DNA of 64,000 nt from Gammaproteobacteria bacterium UBA2965 (GTDB taxonomy: Bacteria; Pseudomonadota; Gammaproteobacteria; Pseudomonadales; Azotimanducaceae), in NCBI GenBank assembly GCA_002348385.1, contig DEBD01000001.1, forward strand, positions 1 through 64,000. Direction: 5' to 3'. Made by a program: the position numbers and the translations under genes. Positions 9,794 through 19,356 of the stretch are shown here, piece after piece. A model generated the notes under the pieces. It saw nothing but the letters and a program-made list of their open reading frames with translations. It was not told where the DNA came from and searched no databases. How positions within the stretch are numbered: the stretch's first letter is position 1; the number at the start of each line of letters is the position of its first letter.

Positions 9794-10765
9794 CTAAGCG
9801 CGTTTGGACATATGGCGGCGCGTATAATCCATGATCCGCTGCCGATAGTGCTCCACCATCTGCGGCGTAATCAAGTTGTGTTGCTCGTCCTTGAGCTCGC
9901 CCCGCAGCTCGGTGCTCACGGACATGGCCACCTCGAACATGTCCTCCAGCGCCTGCCCGGGGTGCTCGGGCCCGGGCAGCTGCATGAAAAAGCACAGTCC
10001 GGGCGAGCGAAACTCGTCCATGTCCGCCATATCGAAAGTGCCCGGCTCCACCACGTTGGCCACGCTGTACTGCACCATCTTGGTGAGCGGATCCATGCGG
10101 TGGAAGATGTTCATGTTGCCGAATTTCAGTCCACGGCTGCGCAACGCGGCAAACAGCTCCGCACCGCTAAACCGGGTGGAAGGACGCGCCAGCACGTTGA
10201 GAATCAGCAACTCCTCCACAGACGGCGGCTCGGCCGGCAACACTGGTTCGGTTTCCGGCTTGGCCGCCAGACGCGGCGGCTGCCGGGGCGGGCCCTCCAC
10301 CGCGGCCTGGGGTTCTGGTGGCGCTTCGGGAATCTCCACGCCAGCCACGTTGGCACGCGCGGCTTCCTCGTCCTGCTCGTGGATTTGCTGTTCGTCTGCC
10401 AATTCCGGGTCGGGTGCTTGGCTGGTGAGATCTCTGCCCTGCGGCGCTTCGGGAGCCCCTACCGACGGCTCCACGGCGCCGCGGGTGGGCGCGCCGACTT
10501 GAGTGGGTTCCAACAACAGGGGGGCGCTGTTTTCCAGATCCAGTTTTTCCTGCTCGCCGCTGGTGGGTGCAATCACACGACCACCCCCATTGGGCAGCTC
10601 ACCGCGCAACCACTCGATGTCGTCCACATCCTCGGGAAACATGTTGGGAACAATGTCCAGCCGCATAGGCTCCCGCCGGGCCCGCCAGGCGATCCAGAAG
10701 CCGTGCGCCACGACGGCGGCGATGAGCAGACCGCCCCCGATCAGAATAAAATCCTTTATATCCAC
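9794..10765 (-). CDS. zipA: Cell division protein ZipA
   Basis: Inner-membrane protein that binds and bundles FtsZ at the septum. About 323 residues: a short periplasmic N-terminus, one membrane segment (IKDFILIGGGLLIAAVVAH), a charged then Pro/Gln/Glu-rich linker, and the C-terminal FtsZ-binding domain starting near VEELLILNVLARPSTRFSG and running to the end. The start is GTG 10765 because AAGGAG sits 9-14 bases upstream; the longer reading frame adds an Arg-rich tail not seen in the family. Lies between smc and ligA, the order found in pseudomonads and relatives, and is probably co-transcribed with both. Confidence 0.93.
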   Translation of the reverse strand: MDIKDFILIGGGLLIAAVVAHGFWIAWRARREPMRLDIVPNMFPEDVDDIEWLRGELPNGGGRVIAPTSGEQEKLDLENSAPLLLEPTQVGAPTRGAVEPSVGAPEAPQGRDLTSQAPDPELADEQQIHEQDEEAARANVAGVEIPEAPPEPQAAVEGPPRQPPRLAAKPETEPVLPAEPPSVEELLILNVLARPSTRFSGAELFAALRSRGLKFGNMNIFHRMDPLTKMVQYSVANVVEPGTFDMADMDEFRSPGLCFFMQLPGPEHPGQALEDMFEVAMSVSTELRGELKDEQHNLITPQMVEHYRQRIMDYTRRHMSKRA

Positions 10766-10822
10766 CTTGCGGCTCCTTGGCCGCCAACGGCAGCCAGACA
10801 CGTCCTAGGGTTGCTGCGGCGC

Positions 10823-13800
10823 TTAGCCAACCATCGCAGCAGCTTCTTCCACGTCCACCGAAACAAGGCGTGACACGCCTGGTTCGTTCATGGTTACCCC
10901 CAGGAGATGATCCGCCATCTCCATGGTTAGTTTGTTATGGGTGATCACCACGAATTGGACGTCGGAAGACATTTCACTGATCAACTCTGCAAAGCGCATC
11001 ACGTTGGAGTCATCCAGCGGGGCATCCACCTCATCGAGCAAGCACACAGGGCTTGGATTGAGTTGGAAGATGGCGAAGATGAGCGCGACCGCAGTCATCG
11101 CTTTTTCGCCCCCCGACAATAGATGCACACTCGAATTACGCTTGCCCGGAGGTCGCGCCATAAGCGTGACTCCCGTGTCGAGCAGGTCCTCCCCTGTCAG
11201 TTGCAAGTAGGCGTGTCCACCGCCAAAGACTTTCGGAAAAAGCTCCCCCAAATGGGCGTTTACCGTGTCAAAGGTCGTTTTGAAGCGCGCTCGCGTTTCT
11301 TTATCTATTTTGCGAATCGCGCCCAGTAAGGTTTCCAGGGCTTGTTCCAGGTCGTCGTTCTGCTGATCCAAGTAGTTCTTACGTTCGGACTGAGCTTCAA
11401 ACTCCTCGATGGCAGCCAGGTTGATGGGCCCCAGCCGCTGTATGCGTCGATCGACCTTCTCGAGCATCTCACTCCAGCGCGCCTCGTCGGCATCTTCGGG
11501 CAGGCCCGCTTTGATCTCGTCGAAATCCAGCCCGGTAGCATCGATCTGCTCGCGCAGGTTTTTCTCTTCTACAGCCAGCCCCTGTCGGTGCACGCGCGCG
11601 CGCTCCAAACGTTCTCGTACCCCGTCGACGGCTTGCTCAGCATCTCCCCGCTTGGCTTCCAGCTCTCGGATGCTCTGGTCGATCTCTTCCAGCTGAACAC
11701 GCATCTGACCAAGCTGCTGCTCGACGGCCAGGCGATCGGCAAGTTTGCTTTCCAAGTCGCTCCTGAGTTCCGGCAAAGGCGTCGCGCTGTTCTCCAGACC
11801 CAGCGCCAGACTCTGCTGCTGCGCATCCAGTTCCTTGCGCTGCTCCATCAGACGCTGGCGCGCGGTCTCGCTGGCCGACAGCTGCGACTGCAACCCCTGC
11901 AGCTGGGTGTTCTGGCTGTGAAATCGATCCCGGGCCGCCCGCGCGGCCTCACGCGCCTGGGTGAGTTCCACCTCCGACGCTTCGCGACTACGCGTGATCC
12001 GGACCCGCTCCTCTGCCTGGCGTTCGCGCTGCTGCTCAGCGGCAACCAGCGCCTGGCGCGCCTCTGCGAGCCGCTGTTGCTCATCGTCGATCTGGGTCTG
12101 CGTTTCCGTGCGCTCCCGGCTGATGCGCTGCTGGCGGGCACCGGCCTCTTCAAGCTGGACCCGGCGTACGCCGTGGTCGGTCTTCATTTCGCCCAGACGG
12201 CCGTTGAGTACGTTTACCTCTGACTGCAGTTCTTCTCGGCGCGCCTCCAGACCCTCTGTACGGTTGCGACCTTCCTGCAGCTGCCCCTGCAGCTCCGCGA
12301 GGGTGCGTTCTGCTTCCTCTACGCCCAGATTCAACGATTCCAGCTCCTGGGTGCGGGCGATGATGCCCGCGGCTTCGTCCTCGCTGGGGAGAACACGCAG
12401 CCAATCGGGGCCCATCCAGACCCCTTCGCGCGTGATGATGCTCTCGTCGGCCCGCAATCGCGCTCGTTCGAGCAGGGCCACATCCACGGATTCGGCCGCA
12501 AATACGCCACTGAGCAGGGAGCCCAGTCGCAGCTCGTCAGCACGAATCAGCGACGCCAGCGCGGGTAGCGCACCGTCGGTAAAGGATTCGACGCGGGCCT
12601 CAAGCAGGGTGACACCCGCGCCCCCGACAGTCCCTAGAGCCGGGCCGAAGCGTTCCAGGTCATCCACGCAGATGCCCTGCAGATAGTCGCCCAGCACCGC
12701 CTCCACGGCACGCTCCCATCCGGGTACCACGGCCAGCGACTCACCAAGGCGCGCGGCATCCGCCAGCCCCTGCTCGGCGATCCAATCGCCGGCCTCACGC
12801 TCATCGCGGCCAAGTGCTGCCTGCTGCACAGCCTGCAGACTGGCATAGCGGTGTCGCAGATCCTGTACTTCGGTGCGAGCTTCTTCCAGCACCCGCTCGC
12901 GCATCATGAGTTCTTCTCGGGCTTCGACAAGCTCGGCCAGACACCGATCGATGTCCGCATCCAGTTGGTAGCGTCTGGCTTCGATCTGAGTGATTTCTTC
13001 AGCCAGCGAGTCCACGTCGTCGCTACCTAGGGCCGGCGCTTCCTGTGCGTCCGCGGCCAGCTGGTCGTGGCGCCCGCGCAGACGTTGCAGAATCTGTTCC
13101 AGATGCTCGATGCGCGACGCTTGAACCTCGGCCTCACGATCGTTGTCGGCCGCGCGCGTGCTGAAATCTTCCCAGCGTTCCTGCCATTGGCGGTTCACCC
13201 GCTCCAATTCCGCCAGCGCGGCGGCCGAATCCGCGTCGGCCAACTGGCTGGCACGCACCTGCGGCTCCAACTCGGCCTCCTGCGTGCGCAGGCGCTCGAT
13301 CTGCTCGTCATCCATCTGCAGCTGCTGGGCCGTTTCGTCGCTACGTTGATTCACCGACTCCAGGTCCAACTCAAGCTGCTTAACGCGCTCTTCGTTGTAG
13401 GTAATGGCCTCCTCGATGCGCGCGATATCGGAGCCAAGCTGATAGAACTTGCCTTGGACGCCGTTGAAGTCATCAGCCACTTCGTTGTGCTGCTGGCGCT
13501 CTTTTTCGATGCTGGTCTCCACCGCCTGCTGCTGGGCCTGGCACGCGCTGAGTTGGATCTCCAGCTCGCGGATCTCCTCCTGGCGAGCCTGCAGCTGCAC
13601 GTCCAGCCCTACATAGCGCAGGGTATACAGCTGCGCGGTTAGCTTGCGCTCTTCGTCCTTGAGCTCGCGATAGCGCTCCGCCGCGCGGGACTGCCGCTTC
13701 AGATGCTCAAGCTGCTTGCTGAGTTCGTCGCGAATATCGTTCAGGCGCGAAAGATTTTCCCGCGTATGCCTGACCCGATTCTCGGTCTCACGGCGGCGCT

Positions 13801-14323
13801 CCTTGTACTTGGAGATGCCAGCGGCTTCCTCCAGATAAACGCGCAGATCCTCAGGTCGCGCCTCCACCAGCTGGCTGATCATGCCCTGCTCAATAATGGA
13901 GTAGCTACGGGGCCCGAAGCCGGTGCCCAGGAAGATGTCCATGATGTCGCGGCGGCGACACTTTTCCCCATTGAGAAAATAAGTGGATTGGGATTCCCGA
14001 TTGACCTGGCGCCGGATGGCTATCTCGCTGAACGCCGCGTACTCGCCCCCGATGCGACCGTCGCCATTGTCGAAGATAAGCTCAATGCTGGCCACCGACG
14101 TGGGCTGGCGCGCGTTAGACCCGTTGAAAATAACGTCGGTGAGATTCTCGCCACGAAGCTGCTTGGCGGAACTCTCGCCCATGACCCAACGGACGGCATC
14201 GATGATGTTCGACTTACCGCAACCGTTCGGTCCTACAACGGCGCAACGATTGCTGGGGAGGGTGACGGTTGTCGGATCGACAAAGGTTTTAAAGCCTGCA
14301 AGCTTGATCTGCTTGAGTCGCAT
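10823..14323 (-). CDS. smc: Chromosome partition protein SMC
   Basis: Condensin ATPase that organises and segregates the chromosome with ScpA and ScpB. 1166 residues with the standard layout: N-terminal head with Walker A GPNGCGKS at 31-38, a long coiled coil, a hinge domain (about residues 500-650, with a Gly-rich GTVGGAGVTLLEA stretch), a return coiled coil, and a C-terminal head with ABC signature LSGGEKAMTAVAL and Walker B PVCLLDEVDAPLDD. ATG start. It heads the smc-zipA-ligA cluster; 57 bases separate it from zipA. scpA and scpB are not in the window. Confidence 0.98.
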   Translation of the reverse strand: MRLKQIKLAGFKTFVDPTTVTLPSNRCAVVGPNGCGKSNIIDAVRWVMGESSAKQLRGENLTDVIFNGSNARQPTSVASIELIFDNGDGRIGGEYAAFSEIAIRRQVNRESQSTYFLNGEKCRRRDIMDIFLGTGFGPRSYSIIEQGMISQLVEARPEDLRVYLEEAAGISKYKERRRETENRVRHTRENLSRLNDIRDELSKQLEHLKRQSRAAERYRELKDEERKLTAQLYTLRYVGLDVQLQARQEEIRELEIQLSACQAQQQAVETSIEKERQQHNEVADDFNGVQGKFYQLGSDIARIEEAITYNEERVKQLELDLESVNQRSDETAQQLQMDDEQIERLRTQEAELEPQVRASQLADADSAAALAELERVNRQWQERWEDFSTRAADNDREAEVQASRIEHLEQILQRLRGRHDQLAADAQEAPALGSDDVDSLAEEITQIEARRYQLDADIDRCLAELVEAREELMMRERVLEEARTEVQDLRHRYASLQAVQQAALGRDEREAGDWIAEQGLADAARLGESLAVVPGWERAVEAVLGDYLQGICVDDLERFGPALGTVGGAGVTLLEARVESFTDGALPALASLIRADELRLGSLLSGVFAAESVDVALLERARLRADESIITREGVWMGPDWLRVLPSEDEAAGIIARTQELESLNLGVEEAERTLAELQGQLQEGRNRTEGLEARREELQSEVNVLNGRLGEMKTDHGVRRVQLEEAGARQQRISRERTETQTQIDDEQQRLAEARQALVAAEQQRERQAEERVRITRSREASEVELTQAREAARAARDRFHSQNTQLQGLQSQLSASETARQRLMEQRKELDAQQQSLALGLENSATPLPELRSDLESKLADRLAVEQQLGQMRVQLEEIDQSIRELEAKRGDAEQAVDGVRERLERARVHRQGLAVEEKNLREQIDATGLDFDEIKAGLPEDADEARWSEMLEKVDRRIQRLGPINLAAIEEFEAQSERKNYLDQQNDDLEQALETLLGAIRKIDKETRARFKTTFDTVNAHLGELFPKVFGGGHAYLQLTGEDLLDTGVTLMARPPGKRNSSVHLLSGGEKAMTAVALIFAIFQLNPSPVCLLDEVDAPLDDSNVMRFAELISEMSSDVQFVVITHNKLTMEMADHLLGVTMNEPGVSRLVSVDVEEAAAMVG

Positions 14324-14541
14324 GGGGGATGCGCAACAACCCGACGGGCAAACGTGGCGCTAGTCTAAAGCAAATGTGGCGAGAGCGTAACTACTATTGC
14401 ACCGTGTCTGACGTGACACGCGCTGGGGCGAGCTGTTGTGCATTGACACGCACCGCGGGTCGGAATGCCATCGGCCTCTCCAACGTTCCTGACAGTGCTC
14501 AGGCGTTCGGCAACCGGGAACCACATTCGTTGCATTTTGTT
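14324..14541 (-). promoter_or_regulatory. smc upstream region with an inverted repeat
   Basis: Intergenic stretch of 218 bases between smc and the end of the ccm operon, the only place a dedicated smc promoter could sit. It holds an inverted repeat GTGTC-N6-GACAC at 14404-14419. Reading toward smc, TTACGC - 17 bases - TAGACT is a weak promoter candidate. I see no convincing gene, RNA or terminator here. Confidence 0.3.
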
Positions 14542-15762
14542 TCAGGGTCGCGCCGCGCCCTCTTGTGCGGGAGGGGCAAGCGCCACATTCATGGTGAGCG
14601 GTGAGGACACCTCCGTCAGCGCCACCGCGGCGCTTTCCCACTGCCAGTCTTCCGGCTCCGCTTTGGCGCTACCGCTCAAACTGAGCCGCACCACCAACTG
14701 CACCTCGGCGGCGCCCGACAGCGGACGCTGCGGGTTCATCGCCACCGCGTCGTCCAGACGCAGCGCCGCCGGGAACCGGGCATCGGGGCGGCGGATCACC
14801 GCAAACGGCACGCCGCCGCCAACGGGGCGCGCGATCACGAATAACGTTGCCCCTTCAGGAGGCGGCTGGGCGGCTTCCACGCGCACATCGATGCTCGGCG
14901 TCAGGTCCCCCATCCGCCCACGCGCTTCCGCGAGACTGGCCCCCAGCGCATCGCGCTGGGCTGGCGCCAATGGCCCGGTGAGCGCACGATTCAGGTATCC
15001 CACCGCCGCTCGGAAGTCGTCCTGCCGGAACGCATCGATGGCAAACAAATCCAGAACCAGGGGATGATTGGGTTGGCGAGCCAGTAGCCGCTCGGCAATG
15101 CCCCGGGTGGTGGCGTCGATGACACCTCGACCCGCCAGAAACCTTGCCTGCAGCCAGTAGATGTCCACATTGGGGTCGTCGCCGACGATACCGTGGGCCA
15201 TGGCGAACGCCTGGGCAGCTTCGGCAAAACGCTGAAACTTCAGCAGCGCGTGGCCCAACAGGTACCAGCTCTGCGCATCATCGGGGCGACTGCTCACCCG
15301 TTCCTGCAGCCGATCGCGCCACAGCTCGATCTGATCCCTCTGGCTGTGGGGGTCCAGGCTCAGAATGACGGCCGCTCCGGCGATGTAAGGCGCATCCGGC
15401 TCGCCTACCTGCTGATAAACAACCAGGCTTGAGACCGCCAGCAGGCCCACGGCCAGAGTCGCAATGAGTGGCTTTGGACGTTCCGACGCCTCGGCGGGAC
15501 CTTCGTCGTCGCTTGCGGTATCCGCCAGGGCCGCCGCGCCAATCTCCGCTTCCATGGCATTGCGGGATTCAAGCGACAACTGGCCGATTTCGATCTCCCG
15601 GTCCAACTCGTCCAGCCGCTCACGGTAAAGCGCCTTGACCGTGGAGGCGCGCTCGCGCCCAGCGGGCGACCAACGCACTGGCACGCGCGAGCGCAGCAGC
15701 GGCCACGCCACGAACCCGGCGGCCGTCAGCATCAACAGCCCACACCACAACCAAAGCGTCAC
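14542..15762 (-). CDS. ccmI: Cytochrome c maturation protein CcmI (CycH-like, TPR)
   Basis: Apocytochrome c chaperone of the haem ligation step. 406 residues: two N-terminal membrane helices (MTLWLWCGLLMLTAAGFVAWPLL and TLAVGLLAVSSLVVYQQV) separated by a cytoplasmic loop with a Leu-rich heptad pattern (YRERLDELDREIEIGQLS), then a periplasmic part with TPR repeats (for example SWYLLGHALLKFQRFAEAAQAFAMA), and a C-terminal domain of beta character. Its ATG overlaps the ccmH stop by four bases (ATGA). Last gene of the ccm operon. Confidence 0.93.
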   Translation of the reverse strand: MTLWLWCGLLMLTAAGFVAWPLLRSRVPVRWSPAGRERASTVKALYRERLDELDREIEIGQLSLESRNAMEAEIGAAALADTASDDEGPAEASERPKPLIATLAVGLLAVSSLVVYQQVGEPDAPYIAGAAVILSLDPHSQRDQIELWRDRLQERVSSRPDDAQSWYLLGHALLKFQRFAEAAQAFAMAHGIVGDDPNVDIYWLQARFLAGRGVIDATTRGIAERLLARQPNHPLVLDLFAIDAFRQDDFRAAVGYLNRALTGPLAPAQRDALGASLAEARGRMGDLTPSIDVRVEAAQPPPEGATLFVIARPVGGGVPFAVIRRPDARFPAALRLDDAVAMNPQRPLSGAAEVQLVVRLSLSGSAKAEPEDWQWESAAVALTEVSSPLTMNVALAPPAQEGAARP

Positions 15763-16211
15763 GGCTCGTCCAGCAGCCGCTGCAGTTCGTCGCGCTGTTC
15801 GGGCTCAAGCGGTGGCAGGGCCGGCTGACGCAGCACCCGCAGTAGCGCCCACACGCCCAACGCGAGAAACAGCGCCGGTCCCAACCACAACAAGGCGGTA
15901 TCCCAGCGCAATGGCGGGTCGTATAGAACGAAATCGCCATAGCGCTCCTGCAGGAAATGCCTGACGGCGGCGTCGCTGGCACCATCCTGTACCAGCAGGC
16001 GATGCACCGTGCGCCGCAGGTCCTGGGCGATGGGGGCATCGGAGCCAGCGAGGTTGGTGTTCAAACACAAGGGACAGCGAAACTCCGCGATCAACCCACG
16101 GTAGCGGGCCTCCGTGTCGGCGTCGGGGAATTGATACACGTCCACCGGCGTGGCCGCCCACACCGCACTGCCCGCCAGCAGAACCAGCGCGCCCAGGCAA
16201 CGCACAATCAC
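15759..16211 (-). CDS. ccmH: Cytochrome c maturation protein CcmH (CcmL/CycL)
   Basis: Thiol-disulphide component that keeps the apocytochrome CXXCH cysteines reduced. About 150 residues: signal/anchor, periplasmic three-helix domain with FRCPLCLN (Cys46, Cys49), and a C-terminal membrane helix (WLGPALFLALGVWALL). I place the start at GTG 16211, which overlaps the TGA of the upstream thioredoxin gene by four bases; a second GTG lies six bases on. It is the short CcmH type, with the TPR function carried by the separate CcmI downstream. Confidence 0.92.
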   Translation of the reverse strand: MIVRCLGALVLLAGSAVWAATPVDVYQFPDADTEARYRGLIAEFRCPLCLNTNLAGSDAPIAQDLRRTVHRLLVQDGASDAAVRHFLQERYGDFVLYDPPLRWDTALLWLGPALFLALGVWALLRVLRQPALPPLEPEQRDELQRLLDEP

Positions 16212-16783
16212 GTGTTCACTCCGGGCTGCAACATCAACACCTCCAGCCGGCCAAGCACGGGCAGGATTTCGCGCTCCCAGATGACGGGGTTGATGTCGCC
16301 CACACGCTTGTAGACGATGATCCCGTTGGCGTCTAGCAGGAAACTTTCCGGGGCGCCGTAAACCCCCAACTCCACGCCCAGGGAACCGTCGGAATCCTGC
16401 AGGGTGAATTCGTAGGGGTCCCCGTAGTCGGCCAGCCAACGCAGGGCGGCGCGAGGGGAATCCTTGTAGTTGACACCCACGATGCGAAGGCCCGTTTCCC
16501 GGGCAATGCGCATCAACTCGGCGTGCTCGGCCTTGCAGGTAACGCACCAGGTGGCCCAGACATTCACCAGCACCGGCGCACCCAGCAACGCCTCTCGAGT
16601 AACCAAGGCTTGCTGTTGGCCAGGCGCCTCAGCCAGCAGCGGGGCGCTGAATTCGGGAAAAGGTTTTTCCAGCAGGGCCGAGGGCAGCTGGCGCGGATCG
16701 TTGAGCTCGAAGCCCGCATAACCGAAGCCCACGATCACCACGAACACTGCCAGCGGAACGTATAAGCGCGCGTTGCGTTTCAT
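16208..16783 (-). CDS. ccmG: Thiol:disulphide interchange protein CcmG/DsbE
   Basis: Membrane-anchored periplasmic thioredoxin that reduces apocytochrome c or CcmH. 191 residues with an N-terminal anchor (LYVPLAVFVVIVGFGYAG) and a thioredoxin domain whose active site is WCVTC (Cys80, Cys83). The cis-Pro loop is in GVYGAPESFLLD, and GVNYKD is the acidic insertion typical of CcmG. Four-base overlaps join it to ccmF upstream and ccmH downstream. Confidence 0.96.
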   Translation of the reverse strand: MKRNARLYVPLAVFVVIVGFGYAGFELNDPRQLPSALLEKPFPEFSAPLLAEAPGQQQALVTREALLGAPVLVNVWATWCVTCKAEHAELMRIARETGLRIVGVNYKDSPRAALRWLADYGDPYEFTLQDSDGSLGVELGVYGAPESFLLDANGIIVYKRVGDINPVIWEREILPVLGRLEVLMLQPGVNT

Positions 16784-18747
16784 CCGGCTGCCGCTCCCAG
16801 GCCAGCAGCACGCGAACGCTCACGCAGCCTGGCCCGCAAGCGCCGATAGCGGGCATCCAGCACCGCCACCACGCCGCCGATGGCCATGAACAGCCCGCCA
16901 AGCCAGATCCACCGCACCAGGGGCTTCACCTGAATGCGCACCGCCCAGTCGTCGCCCTCCAACGGCTCCCCCAACGACACATAAACGTCGCGCATCAACC
17001 CGGCATCGATGGCGGCCTCGGTCATGACGTTGCCACCCGACAGGTACCGTCTTTTCTCCGGATGCAGCACGAACAGCTCACCGTCCTCCAGCACCCTGAA
17101 CGTACCCCGGTCTGCAACGTAGTTGGGCCCCTGGTGGGTGAACACGCCGACAAACCCGAATTGCCGCCCCGCCACCGTGGCCTCCTCGCCGGGGCCCATG
17201 CGCAGATCTTTCTGGGCCGACAGCAGCGAAGTGAGCGCAACGCCCAACAGGGCCACCGCGAAACCCCAATGGGCCATGGACATGCCCCAGTAGCCCAGGG
17301 GCACCCGACGCCAACCCAGCCGGCTTCGTTGGTACAGGTCGCGGGCATGCACCAGCAGAATCCACAGGGCGACGGTCACGCTCACGCCCACCTGCCAGGT
17401 GAGCGCACCCACGACCAGCAGCGGAATGACCACGCCCAACAATAGGCTCGCCAACGCGATCCAGGCCAGCTTCGCAAGCACGTCGGCCGGCGCGGTAGAT
17501 TTCCAGCGCAGCACGGGCACCACGCCCAGCGCGACCGCCAGCGCCAGCATCAAAGGAACGAACCCGGCGTTGAAATAGGGAACGCCTACGGAAATCTTGT
17601 CGCCGCCGGTAACCACCTCGTATGCCAGCGGATACAGAGTGCCCAGCAGCACCAGCGCCATGGCCACTACAAGGAGGATGTTGTTGAGCAGCAAAAACGC
17701 TTCGCGACTGAATAGCGTATAGCGGGCGCTGGAGGCGATGGTGCCGGCGCGACGGGCGTACAGCAGCAGCGAACCGCCTACCACCGCGATGAGAAACCCG
17801 AGAATAAAGAGACCACGCTCCGGATCCACGGCAAACGCATGCACTGACGTGAGCACGCCCGAGCGTACGATGAACGCGCCCAACAGGCTCAGCGAAAACG
17901 CGCTGATAGCCAGCAGCAGCGTCCAGCTCTTGAATGCCCCGCGCTTTTCCGACACCGCTAGGGAGTGGATGAGTGCTGTTCCTACCAACCACGGCATGAA
18001 CGATGCGTTCTCCACCGGATCCCAGAACCACCAACCACCCCAGCCGAGTTCGTAATAGGCCCACCAGCTGCCAAGCGTGATGCCAAGGGTGAGGAAGGCC
18101 CACGCGACGTTGCTCCATGGACGCGACCACCGTGCCCAGGCCGCATCCAAACGCCCGCTGAGCAGTGCGGCCACGGCGAACGCAAACGTCACCGAAAAAC
18201 CCACGTATCCCATGTAGAGCATGGGCGGATGCACGATGAGACCGAAATCCTGTAGCAGCGGGTTGAGATCGGATCCTTCCACCGGCGTCATCGGGATCAA
18301 GCGTTCAAACGGGTTGCTGGTAAATACCAGGAAGGCCAGGAAACCCAGGTTCAAGAGGCCCATGACCCCCAGCACCCGGTTGGTGAACGACAGCGGCAAC
18401 GCGTCGCCACGCATTGCCACCGCCAGCGTCCAGCTGGCCATCACCAGAATCCACAGCAAAAACGAGCCCTCATGGGCGCCCCACACGGCACTGACCTTGT
18501 AATACCAGGGCAGCAGCGTGTTGGAGTTGTTCGCCACGTACGCTACGGAAAAATCGTCCTGCACGAAGGCATACGTCAGCGCAGCGAAAGACAGCGCGCA
18601 AAACACCCACTGACCAACTACCAGGGTCGGTACCGCGCTCATCCAGCGCACGTTGCCGCGGGCCGCGCCGGCCAGACCGAAAAATCCGATCAGAACCGAC
18701 AAGCCCAGCGCTAGCACCAGCGCAAAGTGGCCGACCTCAGGGACCAT
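16780..18747 (-). CDS. ccmF: Cytochrome c haem lyase subunit CcmF
   Basis: Large polytopic membrane protein that transfers haem from CcmE to apocytochrome c. About 655 residues with more than a dozen membrane segments. The haem-handling Trp-rich motif WGGWWFWDPVENASFMPW is clear, as is the conserved HPPMLYMGYVG segment before it. The start is ATG 18747 (MVPEVGHFALVLALG); the longer frame adds residues that belong to ccmE in another frame. It overlaps the end of ccmE by 11 bases and ccmG by four. Confidence 0.97.
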   Translation of the reverse strand: MVPEVGHFALVLALGLSVLIGFFGLAGAARGNVRWMSAVPTLVVGQWVFCALSFAALTYAFVQDDFSVAYVANNSNTLLPWYYKVSAVWGAHEGSFLLWILVMASWTLAVAMRGDALPLSFTNRVLGVMGLLNLGFLAFLVFTSNPFERLIPMTPVEGSDLNPLLQDFGLIVHPPMLYMGYVGFSVTFAFAVAALLSGRLDAAWARWSRPWSNVAWAFLTLGITLGSWWAYYELGWGGWWFWDPVENASFMPWLVGTALIHSLAVSEKRGAFKSWTLLLAISAFSLSLLGAFIVRSGVLTSVHAFAVDPERGLFILGFLIAVVGGSLLLYARRAGTIASSARYTLFSREAFLLLNNILLVVAMALVLLGTLYPLAYEVVTGGDKISVGVPYFNAGFVPLMLALAVALGVVPVLRWKSTAPADVLAKLAWIALASLLLGVVIPLLVVGALTWQVGVSVTVALWILLVHARDLYQRSRLGWRRVPLGYWGMSMAHWGFAVALLGVALTSLLSAQKDLRMGPGEEATVAGRQFGFVGVFTHQGPNYVADRGTFRVLEDGELFVLHPEKRRYLSGGNVMTEAAIDAGLMRDVYVSLGEPLEGDDWAVRIQVKPLVRWIWLGGLFMAIGGVVAVLDARYRRLRARLRERSRAAGLGAAAG

Positions 18748-19174
18748 CGGACACCGGTGCAGTGTGCATGCCCGCCAACTCAGGGGGCATGTAGTTCTCG
18801 TCGTGTTTGGCCAACACTTCCTGGGCCTGGAATACGCCTTGGGCATCCAGACGGCCGCGCACCAGAATGCCCTGCCCCTCTCGAAACAGATCTGGCAGGA
18901 TGCCGCTGTAACGCACCGTGAAGTCGGAACCCTGATAGTCGGTCAGCACGAACTCCACGCTCAGCTCCTCGCCACGGGCAACGCTGCCGTCGCGCACCAT
19001 CCCGCCGGCTCGAATCTGAGCGTCCACCGGGGCTGCGCCGGAGACGATCTGGTCCGGCGGATAGAACAGATTGATGTTTTCATTGAGCGCGTAGAGCACC
19101 AGGCCCACCGTGATCCCCGCCCCAACGACCAGAAACAGTATGGTCGCCAGACGTGCGCGCCGCTTCGGATTCAT
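18737..19174 (-). CDS. ccmE: Haem chaperone CcmE
   Basis: Periplasmic haem chaperone of cytochrome c maturation. 145 residues: N-terminal membrane anchor (ATILFLVVGAGITVGLVLYAL), OB-fold beta-barrel, and the covalent haem site HDENY with His124 and Tyr128. Start is ATG 19174, which overlaps the ccmD stop by four bases. The length and motif leave little doubt. Confidence 0.97.
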   Translation of the reverse strand: MNPKRRARLATILFLVVGAGITVGLVLYALNENINLFYPPDQIVSGAAPVDAQIRAGGMVRDGSVARGEELSVEFVLTDYQGSDFTVRYSGILPDLFREGQGILVRGRLDAQGVFQAQEVLAKHDENYMPPELAGMHTAPVSDGP

Positions 19175-19356
19175 GAGGCGCCTCCGGCCCCGGCACGCAC
19201 CTGCTGGTCCGCGAGCTCGCGCATCGCAGCGCGCCGCTGATGCCGCACTGTCAGCACATTCACCAGCACCACTACCAGGCTGGTGGCATAGCACAGCCAC
19301 ACATACAACCCATGCCCGCCCATGGCAAAGAATTCGGGAACGCTGTCAAAACTCAC
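19171..19356 (-). CDS. ccmD: Haem exporter accessory protein CcmD
   Basis: Small inner-membrane protein that helps release holo-CcmE from the CcmABC complex. 61 residues, starting at GTG 19356 and overlapping the ccmC stop by four bases (GTGA). It shows the family pattern: FFAMGGHGLYVWLCYAT, one membrane helix, then a basic tail with HQRRAAMRELA. Too short to identify alone; the position between ccmC and ccmE decides it. Confidence 0.93.
   Translation of the reverse strand: MSFDSVPEFFAMGGHGLYVWLCYATSLVVVLVNVLTVRHQRRAAMRELADQQVRAGAGGAS

Noticed and set aside
11342..12223. 293-codon frame opposite smc
   Set aside because: Leu/Arg/Gln-rich antisense shadow of the SMC coiled coil and hinge; no domain or ribosome site.
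14404..14419. LexA box upstream of smc
   Set aside because: The inverted repeat GTGTC-N6-GACAC does not fit CTGT-N8-ACAG.
17078..18130. 350-codon minus-strand frame inside ccmF
   Set aside because: Shifted frame of ccmF itself; the CcmF frame has all conserved motifs.
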